A DNA stretch of 64,000 bases from Thermobaculum terrenum ATCC BAA-798 (GTDB taxonomy: Bacteria > Chloroflexota > Chloroflexia > Thermobaculales > Thermobaculaceae), in assembly GCF_000025005.1 (NCBI RefSeq), contig NC_013526.1:1010635-1074634 (forward strand). Direction: 5' to 3'. Shown piece by piece: positions 45,207 to 54,677 of this stretch. Each line of letters starts with the position of its first letter. The stretch's first letter is position 1. The translations under genes and the position numbers were made by a program. The notes beneath the pieces are model-generated. The model did no database searches and was not told where the DNA came from. It saw nothing but the letters and a program-made list of their open reading frames with translations.

Positions 45207-45492
45207 CTCTTGACTCCTCGACCTGCTCGCCGATGTGCAGCAGGCGCATCACCGCCGCCAGAAGCTCCTCGTGGGCCGCCGTGTTGAGGCTGTAGACGAT
45301 GCTGGTGCCGCTGCGCTCGGTGACCACCAGGCCTGCGTCGCGCAGCACGCCAAGGTGCTCGGAGATCGTGGAGGGCGAGCGGTCGAACGCCGCGGCGATC
45401 TCCCCGGCGGTCATGTCCCGTTGCCCCAGCAGCCTCAGGATCTCCCGACGCGTGGGATCTGCTAGTGCCTTGAAGACTGCATCTATAGGCAT
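45190..45492 (-). CDS. ArsR-family repressor, SdpR-like
   Basis: 100 residues. Winged helix: FKALADPTRREILRLLGQRD, then MTAGEIAAAFDRSPSTISEH and LGVLRDAGLVVTERSG. There are no metal-binding Cys pairs, so it is a non-metal ArsR/SdpR type. It overlaps the SdpI-like gene and would repress both. A perfect inverted repeat at 45521-45542 lies just upstream. Confidence 0.9.
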   Translation of the reverse strand: MPIDAVFKALADPTRREILRLLGQRDMTAGEIAAAFDRSPSTISEHLGVLRDAGLVVTERSGTSIVYSLNTAAHEELLAAVMRLLHIGEQVEESRDGSTP

Positions 45493-45520
45493 GTGCCTGC
45501 ATCCCTGCCTGTCCCTGCAC

Positions 45521-45542
45521 TATTTCGGCGAACACCGAAATA
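45521..45542 (-). promoter_or_regulatory. ArsR/SdpR operator
   Basis: TATTTCGG (45521-45528), six-base centre CGAACA, CCGAAATA (45535-45542): perfect arms, 28 nt before the ArsR start. Confidence 0.7.
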
Positions 45543-45581
45543 TCTGGGGTAATTATAGACCCTCTGCGGGCGGGCTGCAAG

Positions 45582-46049
45582 CTAGCGCACGAAGATGCTG
45601 CCGCCAAAGGCCACGGCATCGCGGATGCGCTCGATGTGGGTCTGCGCGGTGTTCTCCGGCAGCTGCTCGGGGTCGAAGTAGGCGATCTCCAGCACCTCGG
45701 GGCCAGGACTGAGCTGGCCATACATCGGCTCGCAGAGGAAGCCTATACTGACGACGTGGTACTTCCTGGCGCCGTTGTCGTAGGAGATGATGACGTTGGG
45801 GTCGGAGTAGATGCCGAAGAGGTTGACGGGGCGCACGTGGACACCTATCTCCTCCTCGAGCTCTCGCACCACGGCCTCGACCACCCTCTCGCCGGGCTCC
45901 ATCCCTCCCCCGGGGAGCGCCCACCAGCCGTTGTCCGCCCTGCGGATGAGGAGGATGCGCCCCTGGGAGTCGAACAGCACGCCGGACACTGTCAGCCGGA
46001 TGCTTGCGGTTCTGCCGATGCGTTCGCCAAAGATGAGCTCTGTCGTCAT
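45582..46049 (-). CDS. Nudix hydrolase
   Basis: 155 residues. The Nudix box is complete: GGMEPGERVVEAVVRELEEE followed by IGV. ADNGWWALPGG precedes it. These enzymes cleave nucleoside diphosphate derivatives; the substrate is not evident. ATG 46049 overlaps the stop of the CCA-adding enzyme (ATGA), so the two are coupled; a housecleaning role beside tRNA maturation is reasonable. The last codons lie in GCAAGCTAGC-like DNA (45578-45588), the word also seen at the par locus. Confidence 0.9.
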   Translation of the reverse strand: MTTELIFGERIGRTASIRLTVSGVLFDSQGRILLIRRADNGWWALPGGGMEPGERVVEAVVRELEEEIGVHVRPVNLFGIYSDPNVIISYDNGARKYHVVSIGFLCEPMYGQLSPGPEVLEIAYFDPEQLPENTAQTHIERIRDAVAFGGSIFVR

Positions 46050-47449
46050 GTCTGCCTGGTCTCCGAAGTTGATGTCAGGGTCTCGCTGCCGTACAGCTCC
46101 TGGTACTTCTCGCGCACGAGGCGCTCGGCGGTCTGCCGGTCGTCCGGGGCCAGCTGGCCGTCGATGACGAGGTCCAGCAGGTAGTTCTTCAGCGGCTTGA
46201 TCCATGGGCCGGGGCCTCGGCCGAAGATGCGCATGAGGTCGTTGCCGTCCAGGGGTGGTCGCAGCTCGCGGATGGCGGCCTCCTCCTCGAGGCGCTGGAT
46301 GCGCTCCCGCAGCTCCCGCACGCGCTGGACTCCCGCCTCCACCTTCTGGCGCCTGTAGGATGTGATGTCGGCCTGGGAGAGCGCCAACAGCGGCTCCAGC
46401 TCATCACCCGCCTCGCGCACCAGCCGGCGCACCGCCCCGTCGGTCCATACCTCGGGGTCGTAGCTGTTGGCCTGGGTGTGCATCCTGACCACCTTGGCGA
46501 CGGCCTCGATCGTCTGCCTGTCGTAGTGCAGGCGCGAGAGGATCTCCTCGGCCATCTTTGCCCCGATCGTCTCGTGGTGGTCGAAGTGTACCTTGCCGTC
46601 ACGGATGCCGAACGTGCGGGGCTTGGCGATGTCGTGCAGCAGTGCTGCCCAGCGGATGACTAGGTCCGGTGGCGTGTTCCTGACCACCTTGAGGGTGTGG
46701 ATGAAGATGTCCTTGTGCTTGCCGCCGCCGGTGGATACCTGCTTGAGCTCCACCACCTCCGGGACTATGTACTGCATGAGGCCCAGGTCGACGAGCGCGG
46801 CAATGGCCACGTCCGGTGCGGGGCCGGTGAGCATGCGGGTGAGCTCGTCGCGCACCCTCTCGATGCTGATCTTGCAGATCTGTGCGGCGTGCCTGCGGAT
46901 GGCCTCGGCGGTGCGGGGCTCTATCTTGAAGCCCAGGTTGGCGGCGAAGCGCACGGCCCGCATCAGCCGCAGAGGGTCGTCCCGGAAGCGGGCATCGGGA
47001 TCGCCCACGGCGCGGATTACCTTGGAATGCAGGTCCTCTACGCCGCCGAAGGGGTCGATCAACCTCCCGCTGGGGATGTCCATGGCGATGGCGTTGACGG
47101 TGAAGTCCCTGCGCGACAGGTCCTCCTCCAGCGAGATGCCGAAGGTTACCTCGGGCTTGCGGGAGTCGGGCGAGTACCACTCCCCCCTGTAGGTGGTGAT
47201 CTCCACCCTGTAAGGACCGAATATGGCGCCGATCGTGCCGAAGCGCTCCCCCACGGTGTAGACGCTGTCCGGGCGGAGGGGCGCAAGCAGGCGCTTTATC
47301 TCCTCGGGATGCGCGGAAGTGGCGAAGTCCAGCTCCTGGACTTCCTTTCCCAGGAGGGAGTCGCGCACGCACCCGCCAACGGCGTACAGCTCATGTCCTG
47401 CCTCGGTAAACTGCTTGTGAAGTCGGTAGACGAACTCTGGAAACTGCAT
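46046..47449 (-). CDS. cca: CCA-adding tRNA nucleotidyltransferase with HD domain
   Basis: 467 residues. Nucleotidyltransferase head: YAVGGCVRDSLLGKEVQELD with the DxD-type catalytic pair (ELDFAT), RRDFTVNAIAMD, GVEDLHSKVIRAVGDPDARF, and DDPLRLMRAVRFAANLGF. An HD domain follows (WAALLHDIAKPRTF, HFDHHETIGA). It adds or repairs the 3' CCA of tRNAs, or could be a poly(A) polymerase relative. The start is taken at ATG 47449; an upstream TTG at 47500 lies right at a TATAAT (47508-47513) and could be a leaderless start. Confidence 0.9.
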   Translation of the reverse strand: MQFPEFVYRLHKQFTEAGHELYAVGGCVRDSLLGKEVQELDFATSAHPEEIKRLLAPLRPDSVYTVGERFGTIGAIFGPYRVEITTYRGEWYSPDSRKPEVTFGISLEEDLSRRDFTVNAIAMDIPSGRLIDPFGGVEDLHSKVIRAVGDPDARFRDDPLRLMRAVRFAANLGFKIEPRTAEAIRRHAAQICKISIERVRDELTRMLTGPAPDVAIAALVDLGLMQYIVPEVVELKQVSTGGGKHKDIFIHTLKVVRNTPPDLVIRWAALLHDIAKPRTFGIRDGKVHFDHHETIGAKMAEEILSRLHYDRQTIEAVAKVVRMHTQANSYDPEVWTDGAVRRLVREAGDELEPLLALSQADITSYRRQKVEAGVQRVRELRERIQRLEEEAAIRELRPPLDGNDLMRIFGRGPGPWIKPLKNYLLDLVIDGQLAPDDRQTAERLVREKYQELYGSETLTSTSETRQT

Positions 47450-47873
47450 ATCAAGTAAAGGTAGCACCCAGGAACGTGGCAGGTCAAGCTTGTGCCACAA
47501 GGCAATTATACCCTCCTTGCGGGACTCTCGTCTGTAGGTGCTCCGGAGACTCCGGCAGCTCGCCCCCGGATGGCGAGCTCGAGGTGGATGTCAAGCCGGC
47601 CGCCGGACAAGGCAACTCCTGGCACCTGCCAGACAAGTGCAAGCTGCGCCAGGGGCTGCATGTCCTCTTCGTCTCGTGGAGAGGGCTCTAGCCCGTGGTG
47701 TTGAGCGGGGTTAGCCTGGGGGAGCCCTTGGACCATGGCAGCCTTGTGCCTTGGGACGAAGGGCTCGCAGTCTGAGCTGGGCGGCACGACAAAGATCCTT
47801 GGCGCATCCGAGGCGCAGGCGCTTCGTAACGGCTCTCCGAGGGGGCTGGAAGTCGCTAGCGCATAGGCGGTAG
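47450..47873. other. intergenic region between cca and the AfsR-type regulator
   Basis: No gene supported. TATAAT at 47508-47513 on the minus strand is the likely -10 for cca. The rest shows no repeat or RNA structure that I can defend. Confidence 0.4.
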
Positions 47874-50873
47874 TCAGCGGGAGGGGGCGCTCTCCAGCGC
47901 GTACGCAAGCACCTCTCCTAAGGTCATCTCCTGCCCTATCGTACATTCCAGCAGGGTACGTGTCTCCCCCAACGCATTGGAAACCTCCAGGAGAGTGCTG
48001 TCGTGCATGGGGTGCTCCACAGGAGGCAAGGGTGCACCGATGGACTTGCGCAGGGCAGAGGCAGCCCCGAGCAGCCGGGCTGCTCGGGTGATCTCTTGTC
48101 GGCGAGCCTCCGCGGCGGCCATCACCTCGAGGCATTCCGCGATATCGTGCAGGTCGCCCATCTCCTGGAGCAGGCGCAGGCTGTCGCGGCACAGCTGCAC
48201 GGCCCTGTCGCTGGCATTTTTGGTGACAGCCAGGCGCCCGAGGTTGTTTAGTACCACGGCTATCCCCGAGGAGTTACCCAGCTGCTGGTAGAGGGTCAGC
48301 GCCTGCCCCAGCAGCTGGGCGGCGCGCTCGTGTGCCCCCGCGTGCAGCGCGACCAGCCCCAGGTTGTTCATCGTCACGGCCATCCCCTCCACGCTGCCGT
48401 GAGCCCGGCGCAGGCGAAGGCACTCCGTCAGGCATATCTCTGCCTGCTGGTACTCCTCCTGATACAGCGCCACCAGCCCCAGCCTGTTGAGGGAGATGGA
48501 CGAGCCCCGCGGGTCGCCCACCATCCGCCAGCCTGCAAGCCCCTCCAGCAGCGCTGCCCTGGCATCATCGTAGCGCCCCTGGTCGAGGGCGATGAGCCCG
48601 AGGTTGTTGAGCGCCAGCGCCACCCCGGGAGCATCTCCCGTGTCTCTGGACAGCGCCAGCTCCTCTTCGAAGTACCTCATGGCGACGTCGTACTCCCCCC
48701 GGCTCCGGGAGATCATGCCAGCGCCGGCAAGCAGGCGCGCCCGCACCGCAGGCGGCAGACCATCGATCGCCAGCGCGGCGCTCAGCCACCTCTGCGCCTC
48801 CTGCAGGCGGCCACGGGTGTCCCAGAACGGCCACAGGCAGCCCGCAAGCACCGCCCCCAGGGAGACATCCTCGGAACTTGAGCCATCCAGTGCCCAGGAC
48901 AGCACCGCCTGCAGGTTGGTGTACTCCCTGTCCAGCTCCGTGAGAGCGCTCACCTGTTGCTGCCCTCCGAGCTCCCCGCAAGCCCTCTCGGCGAGCGAGA
49001 GGTAGTACTGCGCGTGGCTTCGGCGCACCGCCTCTGCCCCGCCCGCATCCTGCAGGAGGCGCAGGGCGTACCGGCGCACCGGCTCAATCAGCCTGTAGCG
49101 CATCCTCGTGCCCACGGACTCGGCAGCCACCATCGACCTGTCGACCAGCGAGGCCAGCAGGGAGATGACCACCGGCAGGGGCATTCCCGCCACGGAGCTG
49201 ATGGCCTGCAGCGTGGCACCGCCGGCGAAGACGGCCATCTGCTGGAAAAGGGCGCGCTCGGCGGGACCCAGGCGCTCGTAGCTCCAGTCCATCGCCGCCC
49301 TAATCGTCTCGTGGCGGGGGGTCCTGCTCTCCCCCGAGAGCGTCCCCAGCGCCTCGTCCAGGTGCTCAGCAAGCTGCTCCACCGAGAGGAAACTCACCTG
49401 CGCCGCGGCGATCTCCAGCGCCAGGGGCAGTCCCTCCAGGCGTTGGCAGATCTCGAGCACCCCGGCGGCATTGGCCTCCGTCAGCTCAAAGTCGGGAGCC
49501 CTCGTACGTGCCCTCTGGACGAACAGCTGCACCGCCTCCGATGCGAGCATCTCCTCCGGTGGGGAGTCCTTCCCCGTGGCCGGCAGAGACATCGCGGGCA
49601 CCCTCCACACGACCTCTCCCTCCACCCTCAGCGCCTGCCGACTGGTGGCCAGCACCCTGACGCCGCCGCATGCCACCAGCAGCTCCCTCACCAGCTCGGC
49701 ACACGCCTCCACCAGGTGCTCACAGTTATCCAGCACGAGCAGCAGGACATGCGATCGCAGCGCCTCGATCAGGGCTTCCATCGGCGTCGTGTACAGCTCC
49801 CTCACCCCGAGTACGGAGGCCACAGCGTTGGGCACCAGCTCAGGGGAGGCGACCCCCGCCAGCTCCACCAGCCACACGCCGTCGGGATAGGTCCCCACGA
49901 GGCGCCTGGAGACCTCCACGGCCAGCCGGGTCTTCCCACTGCCGCCCACGCCCGTCAGCGTCAGCAGGCGAGCACCGGCAAGCAGTCTCTCCAGCTCCTC
50001 GATCTCGCGCGTCCTGCCGACGAAGCTGGCAAGCTGCGAGGGCAGGTTGTGCGTTGGCGCCAATACCACTGATGGCAACTCCCTCTCCAGGTGCCCCTGG
50101 AGAATCTCCTCTCGAAGGCGGGTCGTGGAGGGCTGTGGAGATGCGTCCAGCTCGCGCGCGAGGGCAGCCCGCAGCGCCTCGTACTGCCGCAGCGCCTCCT
50201 GCGGGCGCCCTAGCAGAGCCAGCAGCCGCATGATCCCCGCGTGCGCAGCCTCCAACGTGGGCTCCAGCTCCACCGCCCGCCTCAGCACATCCAGCGCGTG
50301 GGCGTACTCCCCGCGGGACTCATACAGCCCCGCAAGCTCCATATGCAGCCGCAGGTACACCTCCTGCAGCGCCCGCCGACGCTCCTCCACCCATTCCTCG
50401 TAGCGGTCCTCAGGGAGGAGCTCGCCCGTGTACAGCGCTATCGCGGAGAAGTAGCTCGCGGGATCACCGCTGCTGTGGGCGAGCCTCGCTGCGCGCTCGA
50501 ACTCCCCCACGTCCACCCTCACGGGAGCCAGGGGCGACAGCACCAGCCACTCGCCATCGAAACGCAGGAAGTGGAAGTCCCCGGCATCGGGCTCCAGGAC
50601 CCGCCGCGCCTTCCCGAGCACGTAGTGCAGGTTATTCATCCCCGCCTCAAGGTCCAGGTCGGGCCACAGCAGGTCCACCACCTGCTCGCGGTGCAGGCGT
50701 TGCCCCCGGGCAATCGCCAGCAGCTTGATGAGCGCCGAGGCCTTCCGCAGCCTCCATGCCGAGCGCTCGATCACCCTCGAACCCACCGCCACCCGGAACT
50801 CGCCGAGCAGCTGGACGTACAGGGCCCCAGCCCCCTCCGTCCCCGCTAATGTCCCGCTATCTGCATCCTCCAT
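47874..50873 (-). CDS. AfsR/SARP-type regulator with BTAD, NB-ARC ATPase and TPRs
   Basis: 999 residues. Residues about 15-110 are an OmpR-like winged helix (VQLLGEFRVAVGSRVIERSA, KASALIKLLAIARGQRLHRE, LLWPDLDLEAGMNNLHY); about 115-260 a BTAD helical domain; about 285-600 an NB-ARC-type ATPase (P-loop LTGVGGSGKTRLAVEV, LLLVLDNCEHLVEAC, LEGLPLALEIAAAQ); about 640-999 TPR repeats (ALNNLGLIALDQGRYDDARA). Such proteins activate secondary-metabolite genes by binding direct repeats of about 11-bp period next to a -10. The lasso promoters here have exactly such repeats, so it is a candidate regulator although 33 kb away. Confidence 0.9.
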   Translation of the reverse strand: MEDADSGTLAGTEGAGALYVQLLGEFRVAVGSRVIERSAWRLRKASALIKLLAIARGQRLHREQVVDLLWPDLDLEAGMNNLHYVLGKARRVLEPDAGDFHFLRFDGEWLVLSPLAPVRVDVGEFERAARLAHSSGDPASYFSAIALYTGELLPEDRYEEWVEERRRALQEVYLRLHMELAGLYESRGEYAHALDVLRRAVELEPTLEAAHAGIMRLLALLGRPQEALRQYEALRAALARELDASPQPSTTRLREEILQGHLERELPSVVLAPTHNLPSQLASFVGRTREIEELERLLAGARLLTLTGVGGSGKTRLAVEVSRRLVGTYPDGVWLVELAGVASPELVPNAVASVLGVRELYTTPMEALIEALRSHVLLLVLDNCEHLVEACAELVRELLVACGGVRVLATSRQALRVEGEVVWRVPAMSLPATGKDSPPEEMLASEAVQLFVQRARTRAPDFELTEANAAGVLEICQRLEGLPLALEIAAAQVSFLSVEQLAEHLDEALGTLSGESRTPRHETIRAAMDWSYERLGPAERALFQQMAVFAGGATLQAISSVAGMPLPVVISLLASLVDRSMVAAESVGTRMRYRLIEPVRRYALRLLQDAGGAEAVRRSHAQYYLSLAERACGELGGQQQVSALTELDREYTNLQAVLSWALDGSSSEDVSLGAVLAGCLWPFWDTRGRLQEAQRWLSAALAIDGLPPAVRARLLAGAGMISRSRGEYDVAMRYFEEELALSRDTGDAPGVALALNNLGLIALDQGRYDDARAALLEGLAGWRMVGDPRGSSISLNRLGLVALYQEEYQQAEICLTECLRLRRAHGSVEGMAVTMNNLGLVALHAGAHERAAQLLGQALTLYQQLGNSSGIAVVLNNLGRLAVTKNASDRAVQLCRDSLRLLQEMGDLHDIAECLEVMAAAEARRQEITRAARLLGAASALRKSIGAPLPPVEHPMHDSTLLEVSNALGETRTLLECTIGQEMTLGEVLAYALESAPSR

Positions 50874-51395
50874 GGACCTCCCCTGATATCATTATATGCG
50901 TTTTCGCACCATCCGGTTACGCCATCGCAACAAGCCGGCAGCTCCCCACCCAGGCAGCCGTGATCCCGAGCGGCCACGATCCGCAGCCTCCCCGCACACA
51001 GGCCACACGGGGAGGTGGTGAAACCTGCGGCACGAAGGGCACAAGGACAACCCCGCAGGGCGCTTCGCATCCCACCCTCTCCCGCCTGGCAGCCATCATC
51101 CTTGCCCCGCCTGTCACCGTCGCACGGGGCAGGGAAGCCTTCCAGATGCACCTCTGCAGGCTGGCCAACCTGGAGCTCGAAGCCCCACCCACCATCACAG
51201 GATAAGCTCACCTCTGGAGAATCTTGCAGCCCCTGGAAGCAGCCCTGCTCGGGCTGGATAGTGAAGGGCACGGACGGTATACTTCATGGCAGCCCGTGGC
51301 AGACGGTGTTCCCCGGAACCCCTAGCCCCAGGGACTATCCGCTCTGCAAGCGGTAATCGATACCGTGCCTGTCCAGAGCAAGGGAGAGAAAAGTT
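50874..51395. other. intergenic region upstream of two divergent genes
   Basis: About 520 bp, no gene supported. Contains promoter DNA for the divergent AfsR-type and VOC genes. No clear repeat seen. Confidence 0.4.
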
Positions 51396-51836
51396 ATGGC
51401 ACTCCTCCGGATGGATAACGTTCTTATAGTGGTCGATGACCTCGAGGCGGCAAAGAACTTCTTCATCGCGCTTGGCATGGAGCTGGAGGGCGAGACCTCG
51501 GTCGGGGGACCCTGGGTGGACCGCGTCGTGGGACTTGAGAACGTCCGCTGTGACATCGTGATGCTGCGAACGCCCGACGGCCACGGAAGGATCGAGCTGG
51601 ACAAGTTCCACACGCCAGAGGCGGTTAGCAACGGCCCCGCCAACTTACCTGTGAACACGCTGGGGCTCCATCGCATCATGTTCGCCGTCGACGACCTCGA
51701 GGGTGTCCTCGCTCGCCTGCGCGCACTCGGTGCCGAGCTCATCGGCGAAATCGTGCAGTACGAGGACATGTACAGGCTCTGCTACATCCGCGGCCCCGAG
51801 GGCATCATCGTTGCGCTGGCTGAACAGCTCCGGTAG
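51396..51836 (+). CDS. VOC-family (glyoxalase/dioxygenase-fold) protein
   Basis: 146 residues, two beta-alpha-beta-beta-beta modules. First module LLRMDNVLIVVDDLEAAKNF; second LGLHRIMFAVDDLEGVLARL, ending YIRGPEGIIVALAEQL. Candidate metal ligands are His in GLHRIMF and Glu in PEGIIVALAE. These proteins act as lyases, dioxygenases or antibiotic-binding proteins. ATG 51396 is 58 nt upstream of nothing else; the RibD-like gene follows 58 nt after its stop, probably in the same transcript. Confidence 0.85.
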   Translation: MALLRMDNVLIVVDDLEAAKNFFIALGMELEGETSVGGPWVDRVVGLENVRCDIVMLRTPDGHGRIELDKFHTPEAVSNGPANLPVNTLGLHRIMFAVDDLEGVLARLRALGAELIGEIVQYEDMYRLCYIRGPEGIIVALAEQLR

Positions 51837-51894
51837 CTGGCAGGGAGCGCCCTGTCATAGCAGGTTATACCCCTCAGCCAGCAAGGAGGTTACA

Positions 51895-52494
51895 ATGTCA
51901 AAGTTGATCGCAATCATGTCCATGTCGCTGGATGGCTACGTCGCCGACTGCAACGGTAGCGTGGCGGAGGTGATGGGATGGTACACGGCCTCGGGAGATA
52001 CCGAAGTTCAAACCGGGGGTTCGGATCCCATGAGGCTCAAGATGTCTGAGGCAAGTGCCGGGCAGTACCTCGATCTCACATCGGAACTTGGTGCCGTGCT
52101 CACAGGGCGGCGTACATTCGAGACTGCTGACGGCTGGGGTGGGAATCACGCCTGGGGGCCAGCGTTCGTCCTGACCCACCACATCCCTGCCGGATGGCCA
52201 CGCCCCAACTCCACGGTGCACTTCGTGACCGACGGCCTCGAGAGCGCCGTGAAGCAAGCCAAAGCGGCTGCCGATGGGAAGTCCGTGGGGGTCCACGGCG
52301 CTGATACTATTCAACAGCTGTTGAACGCTGGCCTGCTCGACGAGATCCACATCGATCTTGTGGCAGTGCTGCTTGGCGCCGGAGTACGGCTCTTTGACCA
52401 CCTCGCCAACGCTCCAATCAGCCTGGGCACCCCGAGAGTGACGCCAGGTGTCGGAGTTACACACCTGCACTACACGGTAGATAAGAAGAGATGA
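51895..52494 (+). CDS. RibD C-terminal / dihydrofolate reductase-like protein
   Basis: 199 residues. Typical features: MSKLIAIMSMSLDGYVAD at the N-terminus, VLTGRRTFETADGWGG, FVLTHHIP, VHGADTIQQLLNAGLLDEIH, and LLGAGVRLFDHL. It has the NADPH-binding fold of RibD-C/YwjB-like reductases; the substrate is unknown. AAGGAGGT is perfectly placed before ATG 51895. The codon use is closer to moderate-GC genes than its neighbours. Confidence 0.9.
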   Translation: MSKLIAIMSMSLDGYVADCNGSVAEVMGWYTASGDTEVQTGGSDPMRLKMSEASAGQYLDLTSELGAVLTGRRTFETADGWGGNHAWGPAFVLTHHIPAGWPRPNSTVHFVTDGLESAVKQAKAAADGKSVGVHGADTIQQLLNAGLLDEIHIDLVAVLLGAGVRLFDHLANAPISLGTPRVTPGVGVTHLHYTVDKKR

Positions 52495-53006
52495 CAGGCA
52501 TTAGGGGTGGTGAGAATGCCGCAGCTCAAGACCCCAGGATTCACGGCGCAGATCCGGATCGAGCTGGGGTGTCCTCGGGTAGCTGGGCCCTCGAGTGATC
52601 TACTACGACTAGGCAGGCGGGTCAAGCGCAGAATCCCCTGAGAATGGCATTTTGGCTGGGTGCTCTAGGGGGAGTTATCGAGAGTGAGTGGATCATACCC
52701 CCACGCTCACAGAGGACCCAATTGGCCGGCACCGGGAAGAGTTCAGCGTCACCTTGAGGTTCTGCTATCCCAGGATCAATGTATGGCGTTCGACCTGGCA
52801 CTGGTCCGTTTGTGCGCCAAGTCGGCGGTGAGATCGCCCGGAGCGCAACCGGGAAGATGAGGCAGCCTCACCCTCTGGATATTCAGCAGGGTAGAGCTGG
52901 ATTCCTTCCACTGGCGCGCAGGCACTTCGAATGATCAGGGGAAGAACTGTCGACTGGAACAGGAGATATTTGCCAAACGCAGTAGACAGGAAGGAGGTAA
53001 GTAGCC
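52495..53006. other. intergenic region, no clear gene
   Basis: About 510 bp. A 42-codon frame from 52516 and a minus-strand frame at 52765-53115 were seen, but neither has convincing composition or family features. AAGGAGGT at 52991-52998 belongs to the next small gene. Confidence 0.4.
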
Positions 53007-53150
53007 GTGTTTCAGCAGGATCCGAGCGCCATACGTACCCTAGCGGCGTTCGTCGCCACGGCCATACTCTCGTACACCACTGGCAGACTGTCGACGCTGG
53101 CATCCTTCTTGCCAACTACAGGGGCACAGATCGAAGGAGGACGAAGATGA
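53007..53150 (+). CDS. 47-residue membrane-anchored small protein
   Basis: GTG 53007 lies 8 nt after AAGGAGGT, and the stop TGA overlaps the next ATG (ATGA at 53147-53150). The sequence begins VFQQDPSAIRTLAAFVATAI and has a single hydrophobic helix (about 11-24), ending in IEGGRR. A perfect ribosome-binding site plus coupling supports a real gene. No family known. Confidence 0.6.
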   Translation: MFQQDPSAIRTLAAFVATAILSYTTGRLSTLASFLPTTGAQIEGGRR

Positions 53151-53488
53151 CGGACGACACATCCAGCGGACTGGGCGAAGCGGGCAGGGGCAGCAGTCCT
53201 GGCACAGGACCACACTCCGGCCAGATCTCCGGCTATGGCAGGGGCAGCGACGCCGACGTGGGCCGCAGAGGGGAATCCCCAGGAGCCGCCAGCAGCAGTC
53301 CTGGCGACGACCCTGGCACCGGCCTGGGAGACGACCGGGGCATAGACCCCCATCAACCACCGGAGGATCCCAACCGTGGGATAGCCGACCGAGTGGCCGA
53401 GGAGAAGGAGGTCCGGGAGGAGCAGGAAGAGGCCCCGCAGGAGGTGCCCGACGAGCGCGAAGGTACCACCCCGGGCTACACACCATAG
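53147..53488 (+). CDS. small disordered acidic protein
   Basis: 113 residues from ATG 53147, preceded by GGAGGACGAAG. Residues 1-75 are rich in Gly, Ser, Pro and Asp (SGLGEAGRGSSPGTGP); about 78-105 are charged and likely helical (DRVAEEKEVREEQEEAPQEV). It is coupled to the 47-residue membrane gene, so the two may act together at the membrane. No function recognised. A longer frame from 52931 overlaps the small gene and is not preferred. Confidence 0.6.
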   Translation: MTDDTSSGLGEAGRGSSPGTGPHSGQISGYGRGSDADVGRRGESPGAASSSPGDDPGTGLGDDRGIDPHQPPEDPNRGIADRVAEEKEVREEQEEAPQEVPDEREGTTPGYTP

Positions 53489-53910
53489 CCCCAGAAGGAC
53501 GGGACAACCACCCCACCAGCCACTCAGATAACAGCCCGCCGCACTCTGCATGTGTCCACGCGGGGAGGCGGGCCACACATGCCAGGCCATAGCAGGTGCA
53601 GTAAGCCACCACTCACCCCACCACAAAGGCCCTACGTACAGCGCCCTGATGCACCCCGAGAACAAACCCTTTGAGCCTGTGACGCACAGCTAGCCTCTAC
53701 ATACAGCACTCTTGCGTGCCCGTACCCTGTCGAACAGGCATAAATCCACCCCTGGCACCCAACGTCACCACCCACCGGCAGATAACCCCTGGACGGGAAA
53801 GCCCTCAAGAAGAGCCAGCCTGGCCTCCCCTGATAGACACCCCCTTCCACCCAGCCCTTTCGCAGGCACAAGGCACTCCCCTCACCTGACTCACCAACCC
53901 CACACCACCC

Positions 53911-53955
53911 AATTCCCGATTTCCCGGTTCTTAAGCAATCGGGAAATCGGGAATT
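53911..53955. repeat. dispersed hairpin element, copy 3
   Basis: Same 45-bp inverted repeat as copy 1, centre GTTCTTAAGCAA. TACCATAAA follows the right arm, so it is inserted in the opposite orientation to copies 1 and 2. Confidence 0.75.
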
Positions 53956-54148
53956 TACCATAAATCTCTATCTGTGCACACACAGGGGCTTCAAGCCTCA
54001 GGACCGCATGCCACCATGCATCAGAGGACGCAGCTGCTCCCTTCCCAGTAGGCACCATTGGCACCACCTGCATTCCTCCAGAGCCCCTTACAAATAGTCC
54101 TGACAGGCCATCCACCCCAGGCCCCTTCAAGCTAACCCCTGCCCTGCG

Positions 54149-54190
54149 AATTCCCGATTTCCCGATTGTTAAGAGATCGGGAATTCGGGA
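54149..54190. repeat. dispersed hairpin element, copy 4
   Basis: AATTCCCGATTTCCCGAT, centre TGTTAAGAG, then ATCGGGAATTCGGGAA. A slightly shorter, diverged copy without the TTATGGTA flank. Confidence 0.7.
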
Positions 54191-54609
54191 AGAAGGGCGC
54201 TGCCCTGGAAAGGTTCTCTCCACACTTGCACGGGGCAGTGGACAGCTCTCCAAAGGGCTTGATTGCCCCAGACGCACTCTCCACGCTTGCAGGGGGCAGT
54301 GAGGTTGTGGGATTGCAGCTGCGGAGTGGATCCATGAGGGGTTAGCAGGAGGCTTTGGGAGATGTGGCGTGAGAATGGGAGGTTAGGAAGGTGGGGTGGT
54401 ATGTGGTGGAGCGCGCCGCGGTGTGTGGCGTGGAGATGGGTGGCGTAAAGAGGTGTAAGGAGCACTCACCGTGGAGGTGGGATGTTTGGGTCTTCTGGGA
54501 GCAGGGTTATGGGTATGGGGTGGGGGTGCTCCAGGGAGGCGGGGGCCAGAGGGTTGATGCGGGGTGCGTGGGGGCTGAGGGACCGAATAGGTGGGAGTGG
54601 AGCTGGATG

Positions 54610-54647
54610 GGGCGGGCAGCTCCTGTATCTTCAGGAGCTGCCCGCCC
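54610..54647 (-). terminator. strong stem-loop after the polysaccharide deacetylase
   Basis: GGGCGGGCAGCTCCTG (54610-54625) pairs perfectly with CAGGAGCTGCCCGCCC (54632-54647), 16-bp stem, 6-nt loop, 30 nt after the deacetylase stop. Confidence 0.8.
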
Positions 54648-54677
54648 GTTGGGCGTGTGGTGCGCTGATGGTGTTGC

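Larger units (their letters stand above)
53489..54677. other. non-coding region with hairpin elements and direct repeats
   Basis: About 1.2 kb with no convincing gene. It holds hairpin-element copies 3 and 4 (53911, 54149), an imperfect direct repeat of about 28 bp containing CTCTCCAC and GGGGCAGTG (about 54217-54241 and 54277-54301), and the strong terminator at 54610-54647. Composition swings between C-rich (53.5-54.1 kb) and G-rich (54.3-54.6 kb). Confidence 0.55.

Noticed and set aside
52765..53115. 116-codon minus-strand frame
   Set aside because: No ribosome-binding site, and it overlaps the 47-residue gene with a perfect one.
53012..53665. Minus-strand frames of about 200 codons
   Set aside because: They are antisense to the small coupled genes, rich in Trp/Cys/Arg as is usual for GC-rich shadow frames.
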